A stretch of 18,470 nucleotides of DNA from Ichthyophonus hoferi (taxonomy: Eukaryota > Opisthokonta > Ichthyosporea > Ichthyophonida > Ichthyophonidae), in NCBI GenBank assembly GCA_002751075.1, contig NAOQ01000401.1:19183-37652 (forward strand), in the 5' to 3' direction. The notes below the pieces were generated by a model that did no database searches, was not told the DNA's origin, and saw nothing but the letters and a program-made list of their open reading frames with translations. Below, piece by piece: positions 1 to 10,618 of this stretch. The first letter of the stretch is position 1. The number at the start of each line of letters is the position of its first letter. The position numbers and the translations under genes are program-made.

Positions 1-89
1 TATGTACCCTATACCTACATACCCTATACCTGTATATCCTATATCTATTCTCTTTCTCTCTCGTTGTACTTCCTTAAGTAACATTACAG

Positions 90-3000
90 TTCTCAAAAGT
101 CCCTTTTATGATCAAAGTAAAGGAGTCTCATATATTAATCAAGCATTCGTTATCATATCTCGGGTAAGATAACTTGATCTACCTATATAATATATTACTC
201 TATACTCTATTACTATATACTATATTGCTATATTTTCTATACCATATACTATATTACTATGTACTATATTACTATATTTTTTATACCATATACTATACTA
301 CTATATACTATATTACTATATTTTCTATACCATATACTATATTACTATTTACTATATTACTATACTCTATATACCATATACTATACTCTGTATACTATAT
401 TAATATATACCTATCAGTTCCTAGATGTATGTGTGAGTGTTGGTGCACTTCAATACTAATATACTGATGTTCTATTATCCATGCACACTTACTATTATAC
501 TATCATACATATTATCATACTATTACACATGCTATTATACCATCATATTAATTTACTATTAGACTACTATAATAACTATTATAGATAGATATAATTTTGT
601 TTTATATCTATTTGTTTATATAAAGTTAACTACTATACAGTGATGTATGATGTATATGTAATGTATGTATGGCATATAAGATATGTACTATCTCTCTATT
701 TTTTTATTTACAAACTTATTCTGATTTATTTTTGTGAACTCTTATACGTATATACACAAGTGCACATAGTTTGGTCTCAGTTTTCCTCTTTGACCCTACT
801 GATTCGTCTCTCTTTCCCTCACTTTCCATTTCTTTATTTACACATTCATTTTAATTTCTTCCTGGTGACCCTTACATATACGTATACGACACTATACTAT
901 ACTATATTATACATACTTATCTATTTTTTTCTAGCTAGGAAAAGGGTCCTTTGGGGAAGTGTACAAAGTACGAAGTAGAGAGGATGATAATTTTTATGCT
1001 GTAAAATGCTCAAGAAAACGTTTTACTAGCAATAGTGATAGGTGGGTATTGGTTTAAATGTATTTAATGCTTTAATGTTTTAAAACTATTGGTTGGATTG
1101 CTGATTTAATTGGGTGAAACATGAGTTAGTATAGGTTGGGTTAGATTGAAATGGGATAAGATAGCATAGCATAATATAGGGTAACATAGGCTAGGATAGG
1201 GTAGGATAGGATAAGATAGGGTAAGATATATAGGGTTTGAGGAGAGAGAACGAGGGAAAAAGAAAGATAAAGAGATCGAATATTCCTGTAAATGACAATA
1301 TTGTTAATAGGACATTATTGGTAGATAATACCATAAGCCCTGCTGACTATCTTGCAAACTGATTCAATAGGGATAAATAGATAGCAAAAGAGACTTAAAA
1401 GATAGAAGGGTGGGTGGGATGAAAGAGAAAGTGAGCTATGATATTTATACGTCATTTATACGCCATTATCTCCCAGACGACGACAGATGGAAGAAGCAGA
1501 TCATATCCGGTCATTAGGTGCTCATCCTCATTGCCTACGTTATTATGCAGCCTGGGAAGAGGAATGTGTACTGTATATACTAACTGAGCTCTGTGAAAGA
1601 GGGTCGTAAGTAGTTAGTATATGTTTGCTGTTGTACGTATAAGCATATGTGTATTTTATATACATATACATATTCCTACCATCGGACTATTGTTGAGGTA
1701 ATCGTTGGTTATATTGCATTATATTCAATGCTTGTTTAGTATTGGTATATCTTTTTTTTCTATTTGCCTTCTAGCAGCTTTATTATTATGTTATGTTATA
1801 GTATGTTATGGTGTGATATAATACAATATAATACAATATAATACAATACAATACAATACAATACAACTAAATACTCTACACTACACTACATTACAATACA
1901 CTTCAAGACACTACAACTAAATACTCTACACTACAATAAACTACAATGCAACACAACTATTCCATACTACAATGCACTGCAATACCACACAACTAAATAC
2001 TCTACACTACACTACAACACAACATAATGTAATGTAATATACTCTATATGGGGTCCATTAGTGCTGTCAACTCACCTGTAAAAGTATATCACATGACTAA
2101 TAAACAATTGTATGGTACCTTTATACTCAGACTACAGAAATATCTTGAGGAAATTGAATGTGTTCCTGAACCCCAAATATGGCAATATATAGCTGACCTA
2201 GCACAAGTAAGCAAGGGGGACGGAGAGGGAATATTATTATATGTACTATTTTATTTACTATTGTATCTACTAAGCTGTATATAATTTTGCGCATTACTAT
2301 GTATACTATCAAGATATATTACTATGCATACTATTCCACATACTCACACCCTACCTATCTACCTACCTATCTACCTACTTATTCACCTATCTACCTACTT
2401 ATTCACCTATCTATCTACCTGCACAGGGGCTGTACCATATGCATTCCCATGGTCTTATACATTTAGATATTAAACCAGCCAATATATTTGTTACCGATAC
2501 GGGGTCACTCAAGATTGGTGACTTTGGCATCGCATTAGATCTTAATAAGGTAAAATGGCCTATCAAATACGTTATATTAAAAATTGTGTTTAATCTAGGC
2601 CAATAGTGTAAGCGAGTGATTGAGATAGGATATAAGATATTAGTACTTAAAACTAGTAGTCTGGAGCTTGACTGGTGTATATTATATAGGGTAAGGCTTA
2701 TGATTGGATGTTCTTTGCGTGTTTCATGATATAGTGTGTACTGGTAGCTCACGGTATATACATCAGGTGAGCATGGGTAATGGTTATTATAGTGGATTGT
2801 ACTGTAGTATATTGTATGGTATCACATTCTAACATAATATATTACATTATATTCTATTATAACACTAGCAGGATATAGTATGTTATAATATAATACAGTG
2901 TTGGCAAGATAAATAAAGTATACCTATAACTACATATATTTATAATGCCAATACTAGCATATGATATATCATGCTATTATCTGTCTTTTCTGTGGTTAAG

Positions 3001-6000
3001 ACACATGTAATTGCGCCCAATCGCATTTAATCGCACTCAATCGTATATTTATCCAATTGCTCTTCGCCTACAGAAAGATCAAGATCATCAGGAGGGGGAT
3101 CCCAAATACCTTGCTCCTGAACTGCTAAATGGAAACTTTGACTGTCCCGCCGATATTTTTAGGTAAAAAGAAGTTGTATTTATGTGTGTATATTAGTAGG
3201 TATATGTATATATATGTGTGTATACATGATAGTATGTATGTGTATATGTGTATATGTGTGTATGTGTGTATGTATGTAGGGTGTGATGGCATCAACCGTA
3301 CTATACAACAATATAGATATACTCTGGCATGATATTGACTGGATTGGATTGGCAGTACGGGCATCATGATGCTTGAAATATCCGACAACTATGACCTGCC
3401 CAATAACGGGCCAGTATGGGGTCAGCTTAGATCAGGTATGTGATTGGATGAGAGGGATGAATAGTGCTCACACAGATATTATTGGTTAGTTATCATAACT
3501 ATATCTGTCATTTCCCTTTCTCTTTATTCCTATTAGCCCTTTTTCTGTCTATTACTCTATTACTCTACTCTCTCTCTCTTTTTTTTTAGTCTCAAAACTT
3601 TTCTATGTCTATCCAATATACTTAAGTTTAAGTGAATTTCCACCCCTATTTGAACCAATCAAAACCATTTCTCACACGGATATTACCATGGTGATCAGGC
3701 TGGCTACCAGATATTCCGCATCGCACACCCACGCTCTTTGCCCTAATAAAGGCAATGATGACACCTGATCCCGCATTTAGGCCGACAGGTAACGACCTGT
3801 ATAACATAACTTATGTTTTGTCGTTGTTGTGTGTTTTTGTATTAAAAAATATAGTGACCTGTTAAAGTAATGGAAACCACATTCTACGTCATATTTTCTC
3901 TCTTTTCTTTCCTTTTTTAGCTACTATTACTTCGTATACCATATAAGATATTATCTAAGCTACTATCTTTTTTACTATTTGTTAATTTCTGCTCTGTATA
4001 TTCTCTGTTAGTATGTAGGTAGGAAGGTATGTATATATGTATGTTTCTATGTAGGTATGTATGTATGTACGTATCATATAGTATAAATATAAGGTAGACA
4101 CTGATTGACCCTGAATCACATGACGTGTCAGCTTCGGATCTTATTAATTGGCCTCCTATTGCCAATATAATCATGGAACGCCCTGTAAATGTAAGTTCCT
4201 TCCTACTCCCCTGATATGTATCCCATGGATTTTAATTATGAAATAATAGTTTAAAGTTTAAGTGGAATAAATATTGTAGTATAGTATAATATAGCATAGT
4301 AGAATATGGTATAATATAATATAATATAATATAAGACAGTATAGTTTGCATGGTATAGCATAGTATAATCTAGTATAATATAATATAGTATAATATAGTA
4401 TAATCTAGTATAATATAGTATATTATAATATAGTATAGGATAGGATCATATAGTATAGTATACTATACTATACTGATGTCTGTATGCCCTCCATAATAGG
4501 TAAATCATTCACATGATTTGGAAATGATGTCACCAACCAATAATTCGCGTCATTCCTATTATAGTAAGCGATTGGCTACCTTGATTTTAATTTTTGATGT
4601 GTAGTTATAGCTTAAGGGCAACCTAGTGAATGTCTAAATTAAGTGTTGGAAGTAGGTAATAGGATGGGAGAGATAAATTTATAGATAAGTATGTATGCAC
4701 ACATTATCATACTATTATACTATCATATATACTATTATCTAATTATGTGTAGTTGCAGTTGCTAGTTTACATCAAACTAAAAGGTGATTGGCTTAATGGA
4801 TAGAATGTGCAAGCTAAAATCATTATACATATATGGTTGTATATGTATGTGTGTGTGTGTGCTTTGTTCATCCGATCATATTACAATTTTAATGTCTCTG
4901 TTGTATTTCCATTCACAGTTTTAAGACTATTATATTGCACCTATGTGTTATTTTTTATAATTTAACACTGACTAGGGACTGAAATAATATTGTATTATAT
5001 ATATAGGTGTGTTTGTATATTTATATAGTTGTCTGGAAACATTTATTGATATGCTACTAAATAATAACCTGTTTCTCGTTCTCTTTTTCTCTCTCTCCCC
5101 TTCTTTATTGTAGCACGCAGACAAGCCAATCGAAGTGACAATAGCAATTTCAGCATAGGCAATAAGAAAACCAACAATAGTAGTTCTGTAGATATGGACG
5201 GGTTAGATTTTGCCAAGGTAGGCAATATGTATTAAGATTATATACTATATTAGGACTATATACTATATTAGAACTATATACTATATTAGGGCTATATGCT
5301 ATATTAGGGCTATATACTATATTAGGACTATATACTATATTACGACTATATGCTATATTAGGACTATATGTTATATTACGACTATATGCTATATTACGAC
5401 TATAGACTATATGCTATATTAGGACTATATGCTATATTAGGGCTATATACTATATTAGGATTATATGCTATATTACGACTATATGCTATATTACGACTAT
5501 ATGCTATATTACGACTATATACTATATTATGACTATATGCTATATTACGACTATATGCTATATTACGACTAGATGCTATATTAAGACTATATGCTATATT
5601 AGGGCTATATACTATATTAGGATTATATGCTATATTAGGACTATATGCTATATTAGGACTATATGCTATATTAAGACTATATGCTATAATAGGACCATAT
5701 ACTATATTAAGACTATATGCTATATTAGGACTATATGCTGTATTAAGACTATATGCTATATTGGAACTATATGCTATATTAATACTATATGCTATATTAG
5801 GGCTATATGCTATATTAAGACGATATTCTATATTAGGACTATATGCTATATTACGACTATATGTTATATTACGACTATATGCTATATTAAGACTATATGC
5901 TATATTAGGGCTATATACTATATTAGGATTATATGCTATATTAAGACTATATTCTATATTAGGACTATATGCTATATTACGACTATATTAGGATGCTGTA

Positions 6001-6305
6001 CTATTATACTACACCTTACTACTCTAATATTATTAAGACTATAAAGCAGCCTGCCACCAAAACAGGCCTTGTAGTTGCCTTTTCTTCTCCCCCTTTCCCT
6101 CTCCCTCTCTCTCTTTCTCTCCTATATACCTATAGCTATATCTATGTCGCTTCTAACCTATCTATAATCCTAGTTACCTGATGATGCCCTAATATCTACT
6201 CCTATATCTCCGGCCCCTGGGCCAAAAAACCTTCTCAGTGTACGTATAATATCTCTCTCTGCCCATCATATGCCTTCTTTAAAATTTAAAATGGACATAG
6301 GCTAA
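90..6305 (+). CDS. Wee1/Myt1-family CDK-inhibitory protein kinase, 12 exons, 5' end outside window
   Basis: Exons by hand: 90-163, 935-1041, 1477-1605, 2131-2206, 2427-2549, 3074-3162, 3356-3435, 3699-3788, 4132-4190, 4500-4563, 5114-5217, 6174-6305. Every intron is GT-AG and all phases agree, giving 374 codons and TAA. The product shows a whole kinase domain: [10 protein letters not shown] leading into glycine loop [16 protein letters not shown] lysine (1004-1006), [20 protein letters not shown], catalytic HLDIKPAN (Asp 2466-2468), KIGDFG (Asp 2520-2522), [61 protein letters not shown] with EGDP-Y-APELL is diagnostic of Wee1/Myt1; the RSRED, EGDP and LRSGWLP details look closest to Myt1. Family role: inhibitory phosphorylation of CDK1 near its N-terminal glycine loop, delaying mitosis. 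The tail after the domain is polar and Asn/Ser-rich with STP and ISP possible phosphosites and no membrane segment. The family is secure; the last exon is less so, because gtacgt near 6240 could be another donor. Confidence 0.88.
181..410. repeat. AT-rich minisatellite in kinase intron 1
   Basis: A tract built of tactatatactatatt-like words lies in intron 164-934. A longer period is visible: the phrase tattttctataccat (one base variable) recurs at 231, 275 and 319, so the unit is 44 bp, in about three clear copies with shorter decayed units on both sides. Reading frames through it are rich in Tyr, Ile and Leu only because of the repeat. The rest of this intron, to 934, is AT-rich and shows no exon-like segment that I can support. 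Confidence 0.85.
1135..1235. repeat. Degenerate GATAG/GGTAG short repeat in kinase intron 2
   Basis: Purine-rich words such as ggataagatag, catagcataatatag and gggtaggatagg follow one another across intron 1042-1476. The strand bias (A and G on the sense strand) contrasts with the pyrimidine-rich tract of intron 4. No functional signal is evident. Confidence 0.7.
1819..2037. repeat. AATAC microsatellite followed by a 22-bp motif repeated three times, kinase intron 3
   Basis: About 45 bp of aatacaata-type pentamers runs into a longer repeat. The 22-bp word beginning acaactaaatactctacac occurs at about 1863, 1913 and 1989, separated by related ACTAC-rich sequence. The sense strand carries almost no G over about 200 bp. 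The tract ends about 95 bp before the acceptor at 2130. Confidence 0.8.
2345..2420. repeat. CTAC/CTAT tetranucleotide repeat next to an acceptor, kinase intron 4
   Basis: A run of ctacctat tetramers fills the end of intron 2207-2426 and directly precedes the gcacag acceptor. It probably also serves as the polypyrimidine tract for the exon that carries the catalytic loop. Confidence 0.8.
3172..3282. repeat. TATG/TGTATA repeat in kinase intron 6
   Basis: An imperfect tract of tgtatatatgtg and tgtatgtg words occupies the middle of the 193-bp intron 3163-3355. Open frames in either direction here (Tyr/Val/Cys on one strand, His/Thr/Tyr on the other) come from the repeat. Confidence 0.8.
4008..4080. 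repeat. GTAT/GTAG repeat in kinase intron 8
   Basis: An interrupted tetranucleotide tract (gtaggtatgtatgtatgt and relatives) lies in intron 3789-4131, about 50 bp upstream of the acceptor at 4131. Confidence 0.75.
4272..4475. repeat. AGTATAATAT degenerate repeat in kinase intron 9
   Basis: About 200 bp of agtataatat, agcatagt and similar words fills most of intron 4191-4499 and ends about 25 bp before the acceptor. It is strongly A/T with scattered G on the sense strand. Confidence 0.8.
5236..5995. repeat. 18-bp minisatellite, about 42 tandem copies, kinase last intron
   Basis: The unit is close to gactatatgctatattag, in direct tandem over about 760 bp. Variable positions are mainly the first two bases (ga, gg), the base before tatatta (c or g) and the last base (g, c or a). 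The array starts about 20 bp after the donor at 5218 and takes up most of the 956-bp intron. Because 18 is a multiple of three, two sense frames stay open for long distances (ICYI- and LYAI-type repeats) while the third meets TAG in many units. These frames are by-products: the kinase frame running into the intron stops at 5233, before the array. Confidence 0.93.
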
Positions 6306-6434
6306 TAGGGAATATATGCAATTCCATATAAGTAACTACTATATATTTGTGCATTTCAACCGGCGTAATAATTATCAATATTATATTGTAGTTATTATCT
6401 CATTGCAAAGTATTTATTATGGTTAGCTTGAGCA

Positions 6435-6751
6435 TGTATAGTAATAATCGCACCCATGTTCAGGGTGGCAATCGACTATTGCAAGCAGAGAATTTAGGAT
6501 AAAAACTATATAGCCTTTATTCAATATCACTGCAGAATCAAGAGTCCCTAATCTGTCTTAGGCAAAACCTTTTTATACTTTCTAAATACAGCATTAATTA
6601 CTTGGATACTTCTGGCTAATAATTACTTTAGCTATGTTATATATATATATATATATATATATACAAAGCCAGATTTGACAATATCTGTGTAGGTGTTAAT
6701 GTAGTAGAAATTTTTACTATCCCCAGTGAGTGGCTTCTAATCTAATCTACA
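6435..6751 (-). mobile_element. Old solo-LTR-like repeat, copy 1 (LTR retrotransposon fossil)
   Basis: This segment matches 10619-10944 along much of its length, clearest at 6445-6625 (ggtggcaatcgactatt, cagaatcaagagtc). Read on the minus strand it has an LTR-like order: TG at one end, a TATA-like gtataaaaag, then a poly(A) signal AATAAA about 60-70 bases further on, then CA at the other end. The inferred length is about 317 bp. An (AT)n tract sits inside it at about 6638-6663. No target-site duplication is evident. The two copies differ at roughly a quarter to a third of positions by eye, so it is old. Ty1/copia is a guess. Outer ends are approximate. Confidence 0.5.
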
Positions 6752-7729
6752 TCCTACCTTAGGAATTCGAGGAAGTAGCCAATGAGAGCGACTAATGTAA
6801 TCTCATGGGAGAATAATCTGATTGATGCTAACAAGACACTGATTGGTCACTGTACCTAGAGTTACGTGACATTATCACATAGAAACCTGCTTAGGTGGAC
6901 AATTCTATTGGTCCTTTATCACATTTTTACCTGTGTAGTAGTTTACCATTTGTTCTCCCCTATACCATCTTTCACTTATTTTTTTCTTAAGATTACGTCT
7001 CATGGGACGTCCTATTTTATTTTTATTCCTAGTATCAGGTTTGTGTTTGTTAACACAAATTTTATCCTTATACATTATTGCATGAGTAATTGAGATGCCA
7101 AAATGGTATATTATATTATATTCTGTTTTGGTTAACCACACAGGTGTGTAAATAACACCAAAATGTACATAAAACTGGACTCATTCTTAGACTTTAGACG
7201 ATTTGCTTTCCTACTTTGTATAATATATGCAACAGCTCAATGTGGATAAAGACTGGTTGTGGTTGTCAGATACTAGCTACAATCATATTATAAAGTATTG
7301 ATGGCCTGTCAACCTGAGGTCTTGTGTCTTTGGTGTTTTCTATTATATGTATGTAAAAGTTGAATAATAGTTCGTAATTCTGGAAGAGTCTGCCGGTATA
7401 TTCCTGTTGCAATGATGGTTTGTGTTGTTGAGATTAGAGTCAATTGAAAAGTGAATATATATATTGCTTTGATGCGTGTTATTGTGTCTTTAAATGCCAC
7501 CTTGTGTTACCTTTGGATTTACGAAAGACATGACATCCAAGAATACATACAAATATACATGCATACCTCTATACAACTTCCACGATATTATCAACTCGAC
7601 CACTGATTTAATGATACTAGCAGTGCACTGCATTGATTCGATTGCTGAATCACAACGTAATCCTTTTTAGTATGTTCTAGCATTTCATTCAATAGTTAGT
7701 TGTGGTAAAAACAAAACAAAAAAAAATGT

Positions 7730-8250
7730 CTATAATTTATTTATAAGTGAAATAACTACTACCTTCGAGCAATATGTTAAGTATGTAAAGGTTTTACCAG
7801 AAACTGTGGCAGTTCTAGCGACTTTTCCGCAGCTGTTGGGATCTCCAATTATATAACTGGTAGTACTTAATAATGCTGGGCCAGTGCTAGTAATAGTCAA
7901 TTGATAGGATCTGTGTTTAAGGCTCAGTTGTTGTGATAGAGGTTCTATAGGAGACCGATATACCAACTCTCAAGGTAACTGGCTGTAATAATTATACCTC
8001 TGTTCTAATTCAGAAAGGATAGATGCGTGGAAATTTCAGGATGAGATCGATTAGTAAGGGGTAATATATTACGATGAAAATAATAACTATCGTGGCTATT
8101 TAATGTTAATAGGCAATTCTCTGGGTTCTAACGAGCGAGAGATCTGGACACTGATCATCATATACAAGAGCCAGTGGTGGATTAGACATTACATTAACGA
8201 TGTGGTTATTACATATATATGTAAATGCAAAGTATTTTTGTGTGCGTTTA
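7730..8250 (-). other. Weak coding-like segments on the minus strand, unidentified
   Basis: Two neighbouring minus-strand stretches have a protein-like composition unlike the surrounding DNA. One (about 8250 to 8105) contains MSNPPLALVYDDQCPDLSL. The other (7966 to 7730) contains YRSPIEPLSQQLSLKHRS and SCGKVARTATVSGKTF. The second lacks an ATG, follows a stop codon closely, and could only be an exon or a remnant; gaag followed by gtagta near its end could be a donor. I recognise no family. Chance open frames remain the main alternative. Confidence 0.2.
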
Positions 8251-8540
8251 CGTTAACTTCGTATTGTACTATTGATACCGCGTATCTGTGAGCGGGTCGT
8301 ATTTTTTTTACTTGTATTTCCACATTTGTGAGAGTCTGTTTATAATTGACTTTTTCTTTTCTTTAATATTTCGCTTTACCCCGGATGTTATTTTTTGGTT
8401 AACACTTGTAGAGCTGTGTTCAATAATCTAAATGGGACCAATGATAAATACTCTTATTGACGCAATACAATTCATGAAAGATAACAGAGATCCATAAGAA
8501 TGTCTGATTTTATCTTGATAATCTTATACAGTTTCCTTTA

Positions 8541-8579
8541 CTTACATGAATGGCTCATTAGCCAATTCATTAATGTAAG
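8541..8579. repeat. Imperfect inverted repeat (hairpin)
   Basis: cttacatgaatggct at 8541-8555 pairs with agccaattcattaatgtaag at 8560-8579 around a 4-base loop, with small bulges. No T-run or coding context suggests a role. Confidence 0.55.
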
Positions 8580-10438
8580 GCCCGCTAGACTTATAAGTAA
8601 AGTTTTATATGATTTCAGTTCTAAAAAATTATTTTATGATTCTTTGATTTGGCAATTGTTTTGATTTAGTTTACTAACCTACAAAGCAAATGTTTTGGTA
8701 ACAATTTCTGGTTAAACTGTTTAGAAAAATATAATTTTGTCTATACAAAAATACCCAAATGTAATAACAATAAAAGGTAGTTATTTTAGTGAAGTGAAAA
8801 ATGTAGAATCGAACAGTTTTAAAAGATTTAATTATTACAAGGTCTTGGAAGCTATGTTGTTTGCATTGTATTGATCTAGAAATTTTTGTTGCTACTCGCA
8901 AGTTATGTATCGACAAAGCAATTTGAACTGTGTTTATTCAGAGTTAATGATTCTGTAACATTTTTTTTAAATAAAAAAAATTATTGAAGAAAGGATCTAA
9001 GCTTTCTATCTGAAATAGGTAAAATTATAAAACAATTCATGTTTTCAGTAGGAAGCTATAGTGATAATAATTAACCATAAGGTATGACTAGAATTGAGTT
9101 TAGACTCCAAGGACTATGACCTAAGACAAGAACTGAGTGTAGTACTTAATAATTATGGGTACTCGACGCATCAGTACTAACTAAAAGCTTTCCATCTGAT
9201 ACCGAGGATTAGCATATTTTAATGAACGTAAACACAATATCCAACAGTATTAACACCAAGATTGACAATATGTTAAATGCCTACTTCATACATTTTAATC
9301 AATAGATCAAGATGATGGTTTGAAAATATGAGTTAACTCATATTATAAATGAGTGATGCGTTTATTAAATTGGTTGCTACTCTGTAGTTTGGGTAGGGAA
9401 CAATTTTATCTGTATAAATAACTCCGTATGATTGCATCACCAAGTTTTTCTATTAATTCCATCAATATTTACATTAATTAGGAAGGTCTTACAGCCAATA
9501 TCCCATGTTCAAATAGAATAATCTTATATTGCGATATGACTTGTTGAGTGATTATAAGCAAGTATTAATAATTTTATTGAATCAGTAGTCTGAATGACAA
9601 CTTTGCAAGGATTAATAGTATCGCCCGTGATGAGTGTCTCCTTGTTTATGATGACAATGTTCAAGTTGGTTCCACTTTCTAGTGGAAGCCGATTATTTTA
9701 GTCTCCTCCGTATCGTATCTACATTAAGTGAAGTCATTTTCGAGTTGAATTCTGTATTAGTGTTATCTGGATGAACAGATCTATAGTGTGCTACCTACAA
9801 TGCCGCTAATGTTTTGGTTTATTTTGGCATGTTTGTTTCTATCGGCCATAACCAGTAATTTGGTGTTGATATGTTATTCTAATCAAATAGTAGTATAAGA
9901 TTTAAAGTGATGTTGATAGCATGGCCATGTATAAAATAAGCTATTTTTGCGTGTATAGAAGTCAAGCATTTTTTTATTACGAGTACCAGTTTTCATTTCC
10001 AGCCAATTATCATGTATTATTTAAAACGAAATTGAAAGCTTTCACTTTCAAAATATTATGATTATAAGTCGATATTACAATTGATAATTATCATCAAGAA
10101 ACATAATATAAATCTTAACGCTTTAACAGTAAATGAAAATAATGGTTAAAATTGTTAAGAATATTATTAGCCTAACACACGTCCATATAATGGTTTTTCT
10201 TGATGTATTAGTTCAAAAAGACACCAGTATTATCAAGGTGTTAATAATGATATAACTTAGTAGCTGCAATATCATTAATTAATCCAAGTGTAATGAATAA
10301 AGCTATTAAGTTGGTCATATTAAAGATCTCAAGTTCTTCATATTGAGAGTTTCTATATATTTGAGATTGGTGGTTTGAATTCTAGTTAATTCCCTGTTTC
10401 ATCTATTATTTAATTATCATCTAAACAATTATTTATAG

Positions 10439-10540
10439 GTCTTAATGACTTAATCCTACTTGGGGCTTTTAATAGAGAAGAGAATCTGTCTCCTCTTTCA
10501 TTAAATGAAATTGCAGATAATCTAATGATGTTGAATAAAG
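10439..10540 (+). other. Isolated exon-like segment, possible orphan exon
   Basis: A 102-bp open segment is preceded by an AT/pyrimidine-rich tract ending atttatag and followed by gtaatt, both usable splice sites. Read in the only sensible frame it gives GLNDLILLGAFNREE followed by NLSPLSLNEIADNLM and MLNK, an even helix-type protein composition quite unlike the Tyr/Ile/Asn-rich chance frames nearby. It would be a symmetric exon (one base carried in and one base carried out of a codon). A further acceptor-like gaatttcag lies at 10605-10613, just before the LTR-like copy 2. I recognise no family and find no partner exon, so it may be the relic of a gene disrupted by the insertion, or chance. 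Confidence 0.3.
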
Positions 10541-10618
10541 GTAATTGAGGTTTTTCAATCGTTTTTGAATTAAATTAAATACTTTTTTACTTCAAATGAA
10601 ATTGTGAATTTCAGCCTA

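Larger units (their letters stand above)
6752..10438. other. AT-rich intergenic stretch, no intact gene seen
   Basis: Read on both strands. Three CCAAT-type motifs lie at 6775-6915 and a perfect 12-bp palindrome gcagtgcactgc at 7620-7631. Weak coding-like minus-strand pieces lie at 7730-8250 (separate entry). From about 8300 onward the DNA is uniformly AT-rich, with only short open frames and no recognisable domain. If the two LTR-like repeats were ends of one element this would be its interior, but I recognise no retroelement protein here. Confidence 0.5.

Noticed and set aside
174-467. Long open frame rich in Tyr, Ile and Leu
   Set aside because: It is a translation of the intron 1 minisatellite and begins after the exon end at 163.
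640-978. 112-codon frame overlapping the kinase glycine-loop exon
   Set aside because: It is in a different frame from LGKGSFGEV and runs through intron sequence.
2048-2130. In-frame open extension upstream of the LQKYLEE kinase exon, starting at an ATG
   Set aside because: Joining CERGS directly to LQKYLEE through the tactcag acceptor at 2130 matches the family with no insertion, and there is no acceptor before 2048.
3125-3388. Minus-strand frame opposite kinase exons 6-7
   Set aside because: It is a shadow of the kinase exons and the TATG repeat.
3591-3698. Alternative acceptor at tttttttag (3589) for the exon after LRSG
   Set aside because: Its frame gives a non-kinase sequence ending in a stop; the acceptor at 3698 gives GWLPDIP and MMTPDP as expected.
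5529-6044. 171-codon open frame with an ICYI repeat
   Set aside because: It is produced by the 18-bp repeat, whose length is a multiple of three; it lies inside an intron and the kinase frame stops at 5233 before reaching it.
6905-7500. Two minus-strand open frames (6905-7141 and 7309-7500)
   Set aside because: They are basic, Ile/Thr-rich and without recognisable motifs. I considered an old retroelement coding region and could not support it.
8674-8916. 80-codon minus-strand frame
   Set aside because: Composition follows the AT-rich background (Ile, Phe, Tyr, Asn) with no motif.
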